Part shown: in pieces, positions 16,659-26,839 of the stretch | Layout: each line of letters opens with the position of its first letter | Position numbering within the stretch: the first letter of the stretch is position 1 | Source of the DNA: an uncultured Bacteroidia bacterium | GTDB taxonomy: Bacteria > Bacteroidota > Bacteroidia > Bacteroidales > UBA932 | NCBI GenBank assembly: GCA_902779785.1 | Contig: CACZDC010000011.1 | Location: 1 to 59,797, forward strand | Length of the DNA: 59,797 nt | Direction: 5' to 3' | Notes under the pieces: model-generated | Databases searched by the model: none | Seen by the model: the letters and a program-made list of their open reading frames with translations, nothing else | Told to the model about the DNA's origin: nothing | Program-made: the position numbers and the translations under genes

Positions 16659-18106
16659 AACTGAGAGAAATCATAGAGGGACTTGAGGTCTGCGGAAGCC
16701 GGGGAGATATCAATGTCGATATCACCGACATCTGCTGCGATTCCAGGAAAGTAACTCCCGGAGCCCTTTTCATCGCTGTCCGGGGATTCGAGAGCGACGG
16801 TCACGACTATATCGGGGCGGCGATTGAAAAAGGGGCCGCGGCAATAATCTGCGAGACTCCGTCCGAGAGGCCCGGGATTACGGAAATCAGGGTGAAAAAC
16901 AGCCGCCTGGCAGCCGCACTGGCCGCGGATGCTTTCTTCGGCCATCCTTCGCGCGAACTCTGCCTCGTGGGCATAACCGGGACCAACGGAAAGACCACGA
17001 CGGTAACGCTCCTGTACAATATGTTCACTGCCCTGGGCTATCACTGCGGCCTGCTTTCGACCATAGCGAACTATGTCGGAAGAGAGCGGCTGGAGACCAG
17101 CAACACCACCGCCGATCCCATAACGATCAACCGCCTCCTTGCCAGGATGGTCTCCGAAGGCTGCACTTACTGCTTTATGGAGGTATCCTCGATCGGCGTC
17201 GAGCAGGACCGCGTGAGCGGACTTCATTTCGCGGCCGGTATATTCTCAAACCTCACCCACGACCATCTGGACTATCACAAGACCTTCGCGGAATACCTCC
17301 GCTGCAAGAAACTCTTCTTCGACAATCTGCCCAAGGAGGCCTTTGCAATCATCAACACGGATGACAAGAACGGGCCGGTAATGGTCCAGAACAGCAAGGC
17401 AAAGCTTGTCACCTACGCACTCAAGACAATGGCCGACCACCGTGCACGCATTCTCGAACAGAGTTTCGAAGGGATGCTGCTCAATATCGACGGCCACGAG
17501 ACCTGGATCCGCCTGAGCGGGGTCCATAACGCATACAATGCCCTCGCAATCTATACAACGGCCGTCTGCCTGGGAGTAGAGAGCACGGAAGCCCTTGTGG
17601 CCCTGTCAAAACTCCAGGCCGCCCCGGGCCGTCTCGAGACCATTTCCGCACCCCGCGGAATCAATATCGTCATCGACTATGCCCATACCCCAGACGCGCT
17701 GGAGAATGTACTGAAAACCCTGCGCGAAGTCGCGCCGGAAGCCCAGCTAATCTGCCTCTTCGGCTGCGGCGGCGACCGTGACAAGACCAAGAGGCCGGAA
17801 ATGGCACAGGTCGCGGAAAAGCTCGCGGACAGGCTGGTGATCACATCCGACAACCCCCGCACGGAAAAGCCTGAGGACATTATCTCGGACATCCGCTCCG
17901 GACTCAGCCTGAACGGTCTCGCAAAGAGCATTTTCATCACGGACCGCCGTGAAGCCATCCGGACGGCAATACTCACCGCTCCGGACCGGGCGACCATCCT
18001 GCTGGCCGGGAAGGGGCACGAGACCTACCAGATAATCGGAAAGGAAAAACACCACTTCGACGAAAAAGAAATAGTATTTGAAAGCTGCAAACTGATGACA
18101 CTATGA
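16655..18106 (+). CDS. murE: UDP-MurNAc-tripeptide synthetase, meso-DAP type
   Basis: Cytosolic ligase adding the third amino acid to UDP-MurNAc-L-Ala-D-Glu. The 483 residues have the ATP loop GITGTNGKTTT (GTNGKT at 109-114) and the substrate motif DNPR (in TSDNPRTEKP), the signature for meso-diaminopimelate rather than lysine. Overlaps ftsI and mraY by 4 bp each. murF, which normally acts next, is not in the cluster, as in other Bacteroidetes. Confidence 0.96.
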   Translation: MKLREIIEGLEVCGSRGDINVDITDICCDSRKVTPGALFIAVRGFESDGHDYIGAAIEKGAAAIICETPSERPGITEIRVKNSRLAAALAADAFFGHPSRELCLVGITGTNGKTTTVTLLYNMFTALGYHCGLLSTIANYVGRERLETSNTTADPITINRLLARMVSEGCTYCFMEVSSIGVEQDRVSGLHFAAGIFSNLTHDHLDYHKTFAEYLRCKKLFFDNLPKEAFAIINTDDKNGPVMVQNSKAKLVTYALKTMADHRARILEQSFEGMLLNIDGHETWIRLSGVHNAYNALAIYTTAVCLGVESTEALVALSKLQAAPGRLETISAPRGINIVIDYAHTPDALENVLKTLREVAPEAQLICLFGCGGDRDKTKRPEMAQVAEKLADRLVITSDNPRTEKPEDIISDIRSGLSLNGLAKSIFITDRREAIRTAILTAPDRATILLAGKGHETYQIIGKEKHHFDEKEIVFESCKLMTL

Positions 18107-19389
18107 TTTACCATCTCTTCCAATATCTCGAAAAATCCGGAGTAGACTTCCCCGGAATAGGACTGATGCACTACCTGTCGGTGAGAGCGATGCTTGCCAG
18201 CATCGTTGCGGTAGTCTTTGCCCTCATCTTCGGAAAATGGTTCATTAACAAGCTCAGCGGCAAGAAATACATTCAGGAAGGGGAACGGATCTACGACACC
18301 CAGACTGCCGGCCAGGAAAAGAAGAACAAGACCCCTGGCTTCGGCGGAGTAATATTCATTCTTGGCATCCTTTGCGGAACCCTGCTTTTCGCAGACTTGA
18401 CCAATATCTATATCATACTCCTGGTTTTCAGCATGTTATGGTGCGGAGCCCTGGGCTTTGCAGACGACTACATCAAGTCCGTCAAAAAGAACAAGGACGG
18501 TCTTCCGGGGAAAGCCAAACTCCTTGGACAGGTGATACTCGGCTTCGTGGTCGGACTCACAGTATGGATGAGCCCCGATATCGTGGTCCGCGAAAAAGTC
18601 GAAGGCCCCCGGCAGCAGGAAGAGGTCGTCACCTCCGGCAAATATGCCCACGAGGATGTGGTGAAATCCACAAAGACAACCCTCCCCTTCATCAAGAACC
18701 ACGAATTCAATTACAAATGGCTCACTCCCTTCAAGGGCAGATGGGGATGGTACACCAAATGGGCCATCTACGTATTTGTGATCATCTTCATCATCACGGC
18801 CTGCTCCAACGGCGTCAATCTCACTGACGGCATCGACGGACTCGCGGGAGGCACCAGCGCCATCGTCGGGGTCGTGCTGGGCATCCTAGCCTGGCTGAGC
18901 GGCAACCTGATCAATTCCAACTACCTTAATATAATGTACCTTCCGGGCAGCGGTGAGATTTCGGTCTTTATGGCCGCAATGGTCGGAGCGCTGATAGGTT
19001 TCCTATGGTACAACTGCTTCCCCGCGGACATCTTTATGGGCGATACCGGCTCTCTTTCCCTCGGCGGAATCATCGGTGTGAGCGCAGTCCTTCTGAGAAA
19101 GGAACTGCTGCTGCCGGTACTCTGCGGAATCTTCTTTATGGAAAGCCTTTCGGTAATACTCCAGACCGGCTACTGCAAGCTTTACAAGCGCCGTCACAAC
19201 GGAGAGCCGGGAAGGATATGGAGCCGCGCACCGCTTCACCATCATTACCAGAAAAATTCCATTCCTGAGGGATACATCAAATACCCCAAGCCGAATCCAC
19301 CCCATCACGAAGCCAGGATCACGGTCCGCTTCTGGATAGTCGGCATTCTTCTCGCAGTTTCAACATTGGCATTGTTAAAGATCAGATAA
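18103..19389 (+). CDS. mraY: Phospho-MurNAc-pentapeptide transferase
   Basis: Integral membrane enzyme that makes lipid I from UDP-MurNAc-pentapeptide and undecaprenyl phosphate. The 428 residues have the catalytic aspartate motifs GFADDYIKSV, NGVNLTDGIDGLAGG and FMGDTGSLSLGG, and the histidine-rich APLHHHYQ loop. It is longer than the E. coli protein because of a soluble insertion around VREKVEGPRQQEEVVTSGKY, a feature typical of Bacteroidetes MraY. The stop shares its last base with the murD start (TAATG). Confidence 0.95.
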   Translation: MIYHLFQYLEKSGVDFPGIGLMHYLSVRAMLASIVAVVFALIFGKWFINKLSGKKYIQEGERIYDTQTAGQEKKNKTPGFGGVIFILGILCGTLLFADLTNIYIILLVFSMLWCGALGFADDYIKSVKKNKDGLPGKAKLLGQVILGFVVGLTVWMSPDIVVREKVEGPRQQEEVVTSGKYAHEDVVKSTKTTLPFIKNHEFNYKWLTPFKGRWGWYTKWAIYVFVIIFIITACSNGVNLTDGIDGLAGGTSAIVGVVLGILAWLSGNLINSNYLNIMYLPGSGEISVFMAAMVGALIGFLWYNCFPADIFMGDTGSLSLGGIIGVSAVLLRKELLLPVLCGIFFMESLSVILQTGYCKLYKRRHNGEPGRIWSRAPLHHHYQKNSIPEGYIKYPKPNPPHHEARITVRFWIVGILLAVSTLALLKIR

Positions 19390-20729
19390 TGAGCAGAGTA
19401 GTTATTCTTGGAGGCGCAGAAAGCGGAGTAGGCGCCGCCGTTCTCGCAAAAAGCAAAGGTTTCGACGTTTTCCTATCTGACAAGGGGAAGATCGATTCCA
19501 AATATGTAGAAACCCTCGTAAGATGGAACATTCCCTACGAGGAAGGTCAGCATACCGAATCGCTGATCCTGAATGCTGACGAGGTAGTCAAGTCGCCCGG
19601 AATCCCCGGGACAGTCCCTATCGTGGAAAAGCTCCGCGGACAGGGAACGCACATTGTGTCCGAAATAGAATTCGCTTCGCGATATGACTCCGCGAAGAAA
19701 ATCTGCATCACCGGTTCCAACGGCAAGACGACCACGACCTCTCTGATCTATCACCTGATGCAGAGCGCCGGGCTGAACGTCGGCCTCGGCGGAAATATCG
19801 GCAAGAGCTACGCCTACCAGGTCGCCACGGAGCATTTCGACTACTATGTGCTCGAGATTTCCAGCTTCCAGCTCGATGACATCTACGATTTCAAACCGGA
19901 CATCGCAATCATCACCAATATCACTCCGGACCATCTGGACCGCTACGACCACAAGCTTGAAAACTATGTCGCGGCCAAGTTCAACATCACCAGGAACCTG
20001 ACCAAGGATGACTGCTTTATCTTCGACTCCGACGATGCAATCACCATCGGACACCTCTCGAACATAGTCCTGCGCTGCAAGATGCTGCCCTTCTCCCAGA
20101 AACACGAAGTGGAGCAGGGTGCCTTCCTCAAGGAAGACAAGATCGTGCTGCGCTACGACAAGGAGGAAACCAATGTCTACCTGAAAGAACTCGCCCTCGG
20201 CGGGAAACACAATATCTACAACTCTATGGCTGCGGCGCTCGCGGCGAAGGCCAGCGGCATCGACAACGAAGTGATTCGCAGCGCCCTCTCCACTTTCAAG
20301 AGCATAGAGCACCGACTGGAGAACGTGCTGTCCATCAAGGACGTTCTCTACATCAATGACTCCAAGGCTACGAACGTGGATTCCGCCTGGTACGCCCTGG
20401 AATGCCAGAAACGGCCTGTCGTATGGATTGTGGGCGGAACCGACAAGGGCAATGACTACTCAGTGCTGGAAGAGCTGGTGAGGGAGAAGGTAAAGTATAT
20501 CGTCTGCCTCGGCGTGGACAACAAGAAGATCCACGAAGCCTTTGAGGGCATCGTAGGAAGCGAAAACATCTGCGATGCGCTCAGCGCCAAGGAAGCTGTC
20601 AGCAAAGCCGCCAAGGCCGCAACTGCGGGCGACGTCGTGCTGCTCTCGCCCTGCTGCGCGAGTTTCGACCTGTTCAAGAACTATGAAGACCGCGGAGAGC
20701 AGTTCAAGGCCGCGGTAAGGAGCCTCTGA
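19389..20729 (+). CDS. murD: UDP-MurNAc-L-alanine--D-glutamate ligase
   Basis: Adds D-glutamate in peptidoglycan precursor synthesis. The 446 residues start with a UDP-binding Rossmann-like domain (VVILGGAESGVGAAVLAKSK), then the ATP loop ITGSNGKTTTTSL and the Mur-ligase middle domain (NITPDHLDRYD), and the C-terminal domain with NDSKATNVDS and SPCCASFD. Starts one base into the mraY stop; ftsW follows after 1 bp. Confidence 0.95.
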   Translation: MSRVVILGGAESGVGAAVLAKSKGFDVFLSDKGKIDSKYVETLVRWNIPYEEGQHTESLILNADEVVKSPGIPGTVPIVEKLRGQGTHIVSEIEFASRYDSAKKICITGSNGKTTTTSLIYHLMQSAGLNVGLGGNIGKSYAYQVATEHFDYYVLEISSFQLDDIYDFKPDIAIITNITPDHLDRYDHKLENYVAAKFNITRNLTKDDCFIFDSDDAITIGHLSNIVLRCKMLPFSQKHEVEQGAFLKEDKIVLRYDKEETNVYLKELALGGKHNIYNSMAAALAAKASGIDNEVIRSALSTFKSIEHRLENVLSIKDVLYINDSKATNVDSAWYALECQKRPVVWIVGGTDKGNDYSVLEELVREKVKYIVCLGVDNKKIHEAFEGIVGSENICDALSAKEAVSKAAKAATAGDVVLLSPCCASFDLFKNYEDRGEQFKAAVRSL

Positions 20730-20730
20730 T

Positions 20731-22116
20731 ATGGAAAAAGCCAAGGAAAACTCCAAAGGAGACATTTGGAACCTGATTGAACGCTTCAGCGGAGACAAGG
20801 TGATCTTGATGATCGCTCTCTTCCTGATGTTGATTTCGGTCATCTCCGTGTTCTCGTCCACTCCGATGCTCGCCCTGGAAACCGGGACGGACAGGATAAG
20901 CATTATGACGACGCAGCTCAAGGTGGTTGTCGGCGGAGTTATCCTTATGGCGCTTCTGTATTTCTTCGGGAAGAGCGGCCTGTACCAGAAAGCATCCAGA
21001 TTCGGTTTCATTGCCTGCTTCCTGATATTGTTCATACTGGTCTGCAACTTGAATCTCGGCATAGTCAAGGCCGGAGAGATAAACGGTGCAAGGCGTATCC
21101 TCAAGGTTTTCGGGAAACAAGTCCACGTCTATGAGTTCGTCAAGGTGATGATAATAATGTACCTTGCCTGGGCGCTGGATGCATATAAGAACAATAAGCT
21201 GAAACTGACCGGCAGGATAGCGACGGCTTTCCCGAAACTCGCCTTCTTGGACACCCCGCTCGGACGCAAATGCTTCTATTTCTACCTTCCGATGCTCATA
21301 ACCACCGGAATGGTTATGATGGGCTCGAACTCATCGGCCATCTTCATCTTCTTAATAATGGTCCTGATGCTCGTTGTCGGAGGAATTGAGATGAAGGAAG
21401 TGATCGGAATCGGAGCGATAGCCCTGATCTGCCTCGGGCTGGTTCTGGGCCTTCACAAAGCCGGGCTGATGAAAGGATCCAGGGTCGGCACAATGATCAG
21501 CCGTGTCGCGGACGACAAAATATCCAAAATCGACTCCCTGGACTGCTACCACCGAGGATCGAATGATTTCAACCGAATAAAGGATGAACTTAAGCAGCCC
21601 GTCGGAGCGATGCTCGCGATCCAGGAGGGAGGATTCATCGGAAAAGGCATAGGACGCAGCACCCAGAAATACGCCGTCCCCGTCATTTTCGGAGACTATA
21701 TATTCAGTTTTATAGTAGAGGAAACCGGGATTCTCGGTGCGTTCATAATCCTGATACTGTTTTTCAGCCTCCTTGCAAGAGGCGCGCTGGTGGCGAAGGA
21801 ATGTGACAAATACTATGACAAGGTACTGGTCTCCGGACTGGTCATACTCATTGTGGGACAGGCGTTTATGCATATGGCCGTGAATGTCCACCTGCCGCTG
21901 GTCCCGCAGACGGGACAGACTCTGCCCCTGGTCAGCCACGGAACCAATTCCTTCCTGGTGTTCTCCGTGGTATTCGGCATCCTGCTGTCCATATCCAAGG
22001 ACGCCCGGGAGAATATGGCAAGAAGGGAAGCCCAGGCGGAGCCCATCATAGAACACAGTGACGACGAAGTGAAAGATACCCTGGACGATCTCGAAACATT
22101 TGAAACGGAGGAATAA
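20731..22116 (+). CDS. ftsW: Septal peptidoglycan glycosyltransferase
   Basis: SEDS-family polymerase working with FtsI at the septum. The 461 residues form multiple membrane helices with family motifs near the C-terminus (LVPQTGQTLPLVSHGTNSFL). The N-terminal helix region reads VISVFSSTPMLALETG. A charged cytoplasmic tail (HSDDEVKDTLDDLETFETEE) is lineage-specific. Placement between murD and murG supports FtsW rather than RodA. Stop and murG start overlap (TAATG). Confidence 0.93.
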   Translation: MEKAKENSKGDIWNLIERFSGDKVILMIALFLMLISVISVFSSTPMLALETGTDRISIMTTQLKVVVGGVILMALLYFFGKSGLYQKASRFGFIACFLILFILVCNLNLGIVKAGEINGARRILKVFGKQVHVYEFVKVMIIMYLAWALDAYKNNKLKLTGRIATAFPKLAFLDTPLGRKCFYFYLPMLITTGMVMMGSNSSAIFIFLIMVLMLVVGGIEMKEVIGIGAIALICLGLVLGLHKAGLMKGSRVGTMISRVADDKISKIDSLDCYHRGSNDFNRIKDELKQPVGAMLAIQEGGFIGKGIGRSTQKYAVPVIFGDYIFSFIVEETGILGAFIILILFFSLLARGALVAKECDKYYDKVLVSGLVILIVGQAFMHMAVNVHLPLVPQTGQTLPLVSHGTNSFLVFSVVFGILLSISKDARENMARREAQAEPIIEHSDDEVKDTLDDLETFETEE

Positions 22117-23243
22117 TGCAGTACAAACCCATCAGAGCGATAATAAGCGGCGGCGGCACGGGAGGTCACATCTTCCCGGCCATATCCATTGCAAACCAGC
22201 TCAAGGCACTCTGCCCGGAGAGCGAGATACTCTTCGTCGGTGCCGAAGGCAAGATGGAGATGGAAAAAGTCCCGCAGGCCGGTTACAGGATCATCGGACT
22301 TCCCATAGTGGGGATGCAGCGCCAGCTGACGCTCCGCAATATCATAAATGACGTCCAGATTCCGCTGAAGGTCCTCGCGAGCATTCGGGCCGCGAAGAAA
22401 ATCATACGCGAGTTCAAGCCCGATGTGACCATAGGTGTCGGCGGCTATGCCAGCGCTCCATTGCTATGGGCAGCGACCTCGATGAAGATTCCCGCCCTGA
22501 TCCAGGAGCAGAACGGCTTTGCCGGACTCACTAACAAACTGCTCGGGAAACGCGTACAACGCATCTGCGTCGCGTACGAAGGAATGGAAAGGTTCTTCCC
22601 CAAGGACAAGATCGTAATGAGCGGAAATCCCATCCGCAAAGAGGTTTCATTCCCTCCGACTCCCGAGATGAAGGCAGAGGCTATGGAATACTACGGCTTC
22701 GACCCCGCCAGAAAGCACATTTTCATAGTGGGCGGAAGCCTCGGCAGCGGGACGCTCAACAGGGCGATGAAAAAATGGATTTCAGACGGATGCCCCGGAG
22801 CGGAAGGCGTGGAGGTGATATGGCAGTGCGGTAAATACTATAAGAAAGACATAGACAGTTTTCTTGAGGAAAAGGATGTCCCGTTCATCAGGCACTACGA
22901 TTTCATTTCGCGTATGGACCTCGCCTATGCAGCGGCGGACATCGTGATCTCCCGCAGCGGAGCAAGTACGGTCTCGGAACTCTGCGCAATGGGGAAGGCA
23001 AGCATTTTCGTTCCCTCTCCCAATGTCGCCGAAGACCATCAGACCCATAACGCAATGGCTCTCGTCAGGAAGGACGCCGCCCTGCTGGTGAAGGATTCGG
23101 AGGCGGTGGAAAAACTGCTTCCCGTGGCCCTGGAGCTGCTTGGGGACGAAGAAAAGATAGCCCTGCTCGAGAAGAATGCGCTTGGAATGGCCCTTCGCGA
23201 AGCCGGACAGATTATTGCTGACGAAGTTTACTCTCTTTTATGA
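22116..23243 (+). CDS. murG: Lipid II synthase (MurG GlcNAc transferase)
   Basis: Peripheral membrane glycosyltransferase (GT28) that adds GlcNAc to lipid I. The 375 residues include the N-terminal glycine-rich loop ISGGGTGGHIFPA, the linker FAGLTNKLLGKRVQRICVAY, and the nucleotide-sugar site DIVISRSGASTVSELCAMGK with VAEDHQTHNA. A Shine-Dalgarno-like GGAGGA precedes the start. Overlaps murC by 4 bp. Confidence 0.95.
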   Translation: MQYKPIRAIISGGGTGGHIFPAISIANQLKALCPESEILFVGAEGKMEMEKVPQAGYRIIGLPIVGMQRQLTLRNIINDVQIPLKVLASIRAAKKIIREFKPDVTIGVGGYASAPLLWAATSMKIPALIQEQNGFAGLTNKLLGKRVQRICVAYEGMERFFPKDKIVMSGNPIRKEVSFPPTPEMKAEAMEYYGFDPARKHIFIVGGSLGSGTLNRAMKKWISDGCPGAEGVEVIWQCGKYYKKDIDSFLEEKDVPFIRHYDFISRMDLAYAAADIVISRSGASTVSELCAMGKASIFVPSPNVAEDHQTHNAMALVRKDAALLVKDSEAVEKLLPVALELLGDEEKIALLEKNALGMALREAGQIIADEVYSLL

Positions 23244-24586
23244 AGAAGATATATTTCATAGGAATCGGAGGCATCGGAATGAGTGCCCTCGCCCGCTGGT
23301 TCAAGTTCAAGGGCTGCGAAGTGTCCGGCTATGACCGTACCCCCTCTCCCCTTACGGAAGCTCTTGTCTCAGAAGGGATTGCCGTCCATTATGAAGACAG
23401 GCCCGAACTGATTCCGTCGGAAAAGGAAGACACACTTGTCATCTACACTCCGGCTATTCCTCAGGATCTCGGGGAGCTGCGCAAAGCCTTCGACGAGGGA
23501 TACAAGGTCGTGAAACGCTCCCGCGCACTCGGAGAAGTGACACGCGGAAAAAGATGCTTCGCAGTTGCAGGCACCCACGGCAAAACTACGACTTCCACCC
23601 TGACGGCGCATATCTTCTCCAGTAGCGGAGAGGGTTGTTCGGCCTTCCTCGGCGGCATCTCACGCAACTTCGGGAGCAATCTTGTGATGTGCGACAATGA
23701 CAACGTGGTCGTGGAGGCGGACGAATTCGACCGCTCTTTCCTGGCGCTCTACCCCGAAACGGCCGTAATCACGGCAATGGACGCTGACCATCTGGACATC
23801 TATGGGGACAAGGCCCACGTCGTAGAAGCCTTCCGTGCCTTCGCCTCGCAGGTCAGCGGCACCCTGATCAAGAAAATAGGTCTGGACATCACCCCGGAGC
23901 ATACTTCCGCCAGAATCCTGAACTATTCCTACGATGACTGCAAGGCCGATTTCTATGGAACTGGCGCCCGGCCGGATGAACTTGGCCGTTTCATCTTCGA
24001 CCTCCACTACCCGGGTGGAGTAATCCGCGATGTCAAAGTCGGCACGCCCGGATGGATCAACGCGGAGAATGCGATTGCCGCCTCGGCGATCGCCCTTACA
24101 TACGGCATCTCTCCCGAGGCCGTGAAGGAAGCCGTCGGCAGTTTCGAAGGAGTGAAACGCCGTCTGGAACTTCACTACCATACTCCTTCCCTTTCATACA
24201 TTGACGACTACGCCCACCATCCCGCGGAACTTGCGAGCGCGATCTCGTCGATGAGGGACATTTTCCCTTCGAGAAAGATCACGGCCATTTTCCAGCCGCA
24301 CCTCTACACTCGCACCAGGGACTTCGCCGAGGACTTCGCCAAGTCCCTCAGTATGGTCGACAAACTCATACTGCTGCCGATCTATCCCGCAAGGGAAGAA
24401 CCGATACCGGGCGTAACTTCATCCATAATCCTGGACAAAGTCAGCTGCGAGAAGGTGCTGATAGAGAAGTCGCAGCTTCTGCAATACCTTGAGAAAGAGC
24501 CGCTTGACGTACTTGTCACCTTCGGGGCCGGGGACGTGGACCGCTTTGTGGAACCGATTACACAACTCATAAAGAAACGTGTATGA
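23240..24586 (+). CDS. murC: UDP-MurNAc--L-alanine ligase
   Basis: First amino-acid-adding enzyme of the peptidoglycan stem. The 448 residues have the Rossmann motif YFIGIGGIGMSALARW, ATP loop VAGTHGKTTTSTLTAH, metal/substrate region VVEADEFDRSF, and C-terminal DDYAHHPAELASAI. Overlaps murG and ftsQ by 4 bp. No ddl gene lies between murC and ftsQ, unlike proteobacterial clusters. Confidence 0.96.
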   Translation: MKKIYFIGIGGIGMSALARWFKFKGCEVSGYDRTPSPLTEALVSEGIAVHYEDRPELIPSEKEDTLVIYTPAIPQDLGELRKAFDEGYKVVKRSRALGEVTRGKRCFAVAGTHGKTTTSTLTAHIFSSSGEGCSAFLGGISRNFGSNLVMCDNDNVVVEADEFDRSFLALYPETAVITAMDADHLDIYGDKAHVVEAFRAFASQVSGTLIKKIGLDITPEHTSARILNYSYDDCKADFYGTGARPDELGRFIFDLHYPGGVIRDVKVGTPGWINAENAIAASAIALTYGISPEAVKEAVGSFEGVKRRLELHYHTPSLSYIDDYAHHPAELASAISSMRDIFPSRKITAIFQPHLYTRTRDFAEDFAKSLSMVDKLILLPIYPAREEPIPGVTSSIILDKVSCEKVLIEKSQLLQYLEKEPLDVLVTFGAGDVDRFVEPITQLIKKRV

Positions 24587-25347
24587 AACCCATCTGGAGA
24601 CATATTCTGGGAGCTCTGACCATAGCCTTGTTCCTGGCGGTCTGGATCATATCTTCGGGGATGGCGACATCCCGCCGGAGAGGAAGGACCTGCCAGGGAA
24701 TCAAGGTCGAAATCAGCGACTCCCTGGAGCGCCGCTTCGTGGCCAAGGAAGACGTCAGGGAGTGGATGCAGGACTATGGAGTCTATATGGGCCTTCCTCT
24801 GGACAGCGTGCGTCTGGACAGGATCGAGACGATAATGGACAACCGCAGCGCCGTACGCAAGAGCCAGGCCTGGCTCACGGAGGACGGCTACATCCACATA
24901 GCCCTTACCCAGCGCGAACCCGTAATACGCTTCCAGGACGGCAACAACGGCTTCTACGCCGACGCTTCGGGCTTTATCTTCCCGCTTCAGTCCCGCTTCT
25001 GCGTAAGGGTTCCCATAGTGGACGGCGAACTTCCGCTCAAGGTTGCCCGCGGCTTCAAGGGGGACCGTTCCGACGACAAGTGGCTGATGCAGATGCTCGG
25101 GATGGCCGCCTGGATGGAATCAAGCCCCTGGGACGGGATAATCAGCCAGATCAGCGTCAATGCCGACGGCGACATCGTCCTCATCCCGCGCGAAGGACGC
25201 GAGCGCTTCATCTTCGGCGCTCCGGACAGGATAGAGGACAAGCTCAGGCTGATCCGCCGCTATTATGAAGCGATAAAACCGAACACGGAGAAGGGTAAAT
25301 ATGCCTGGGTTGATGTCAGGCAGAAAGGACAAATCGTTTGCAGATAA
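24583..25347 (+). CDS. ftsQ: FtsQ-like cell division protein
   Basis: Bitopic protein of 254 residues: a short cytoplasmic tail, one membrane helix (ILGALTIALFLAVWIISSGM), and a periplasmic POTRA-like domain (IKVEISDSLERRFVAKEDVR) followed by the FtsQ-type beta domain (SQAWLTEDGYIHIALTQREP). Conservation with E. coli FtsQ is weak; gene order (murC-ftsQ-ftsA) and topology support the call. 12 bp separates it from ftsA. Confidence 0.88.
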   Translation: MKPIWRHILGALTIALFLAVWIISSGMATSRRRGRTCQGIKVEISDSLERRFVAKEDVREWMQDYGVYMGLPLDSVRLDRIETIMDNRSAVRKSQAWLTEDGYIHIALTQREPVIRFQDGNNGFYADASGFIFPLQSRFCVRVPIVDGELPLKVARGFKGDRSDDKWLMQMLGMAAWMESSPWDGIISQISVNADGDIVLIPREGRERFIFGAPDRIEDKLRLIRRYYEAIKPNTEKGKYAWVDVRQKGQIVCR

Positions 25348-25359
25348 ACAACTTACAAT

Positions 25360-26832
25360 ATGGAAGAAAGATATATTGCATCAATCGATCTGGGATCATC
25401 CAAATTCGGCCTCTGCGTCGCCAGGGTCTGCCAGGATGACGTACAAATCGTCTACTACAAGGAAACACCGTCCGATGGGATCAAGGCGAGCATAATCGCG
25501 AATCCGATGAAGGCGTCGATTCCGCTTCGCGCCGCGATCGAAGAAGCGGAGAAAGAACTGATGATCAAAATTCTGCAGGTGGTTGTCGGTATGCCCCGCA
25601 GCGAGGTCAGCCAGGTCACGGCAAGCGCCACCATCAAGCGAGGCCAGGCCGACGAGTACATCAGCGACGAAGAAGTTGCGTCCCTGAAGTCCATAGCGCT
25701 CGAGACCTATCCTCTCTCTAATCCCGAAAGCCAGATAATGTACGGCGCAGTGGCCCAGTCCTTCTCTACGGACAGCCAGATCTGCCTTACCGAGAGCGAT
25801 GTCGTCGGAACGCTTTCCGATACTCTGGAGGGTAATTTCAAGGTGTTCATCGGAAGCCGCCGCGCCACGACCGCCCTGGACAAGATTTTCAACAGCCTGC
25901 AGGTCGCGGTCGCGAAAAAGTATTTCCTGCCGGACGTCATCGCCAAGACCGTGCTTTCCGCCGACGAGATGCAAGGCGGTGTCGCACTCGTGGACATCGG
26001 TGCCGGAGTCACTTCCCTGGCCATATACCACGACAGCATAATGCGTTACTATGCGGCCATTCCTTTCGGCGGCCGGGCCGTGACGCAGGATATCCGCAAC
26101 GAATGTTCCATCTCCGAAGACCTCGCCGAGAAGATCAAGAAGCGTTTCGGCGCCTGCCTTCCCAACAAACTGGCCTCGCTCAGCGAAAAGGTCCTCCAGA
26201 TCCGCCTCACCGAGCCTTACAAGGAGGTCAGCGTGAAATATATCTCGGAAATCGTGGACTGCCGTATGAGGGAGATTTTCGACGCCGTCCTCTACCACAT
26301 CCAGGAAAGCGGACTGCAGAACGAAATCCGCAGCGGCATCGTCCTCACCGGCGGAGGCGCGTCACTTGCCAACGTAAACAACCTGATGAAAGATATGTCC
26401 GGCTATGAAGTCCGTACCGGCTGTCCTAAATACCAGTTCTCCGCCGTGGCCGGGAACGGGATTTACAACAATCCCGCCGCCGCTGCCGCCGTCGGAATGG
26501 TGCTCGCCGCCAAGGAAGACAAGATGCCGGACTGCGTGAGCATACCCGAGCCTGAGGTCAAGGAAAACGAGGAGACCGTCGAAGTGGAAATCCAAATCAC
26601 GGACAATAAAATAAGCGATGAAGAACTGAACAAAGGTGAGACCGGAGACCTCGGAATGGACTTCGAGAAGAAAGAGCCAGAAGCGAAGCCGAAGGAGACC
26701 ACCCGAAAGATCCGCATCAAACGCGAAAAAAGCGACAAGCAGCCCGGCAAACTGTCAATCTTTTGGAACACTCTGATGGACAAAGGAAAGGAAGTCGGAG
26801 AAAAAGTATATGATTTCATAAACGAAGAATAG
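25360..26832 (+). CDS. ftsA: Cell division protein FtsA
   Basis: Actin-like ATPase that tethers FtsZ to the membrane. The 490 residues show the phosphate-1 motif ASIDLGSSKFGLCVARV, phosphate-2 GGVALVDIGAGVTSLAIY and the adenosine motif GIVLTGGGASLANV. The protein is longer than the E. coli form because of an acidic then basic C-terminal extension (from about residue 385, ending in an amphipathic helix KGKEVGEKVYDFINEE likely to bind membrane). Upstream of ftsZ by 7 bp. Confidence 0.94.
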   Translation: MEERYIASIDLGSSKFGLCVARVCQDDVQIVYYKETPSDGIKASIIANPMKASIPLRAAIEEAEKELMIKILQVVVGMPRSEVSQVTASATIKRGQADEYISDEEVASLKSIALETYPLSNPESQIMYGAVAQSFSTDSQICLTESDVVGTLSDTLEGNFKVFIGSRRATTALDKIFNSLQVAVAKKYFLPDVIAKTVLSADEMQGGVALVDIGAGVTSLAIYHDSIMRYYAAIPFGGRAVTQDIRNECSISEDLAEKIKKRFGACLPNKLASLSEKVLQIRLTEPYKEVSVKYISEIVDCRMREIFDAVLYHIQESGLQNEIRSGIVLTGGGASLANVNNLMKDMSGYEVRTGCPKYQFSAVAGNGIYNNPAAAAAVGMVLAAKEDKMPDCVSIPEPEVKENEETVEVEIQITDNKISDEELNKGETGDLGMDFEKKEPEAKPKETTRKIRIKREKSDKQPGKLSIFWNTLMDKGKEVGEKVYDFINEE

Positions 26833-26839
26833 AAAGGCT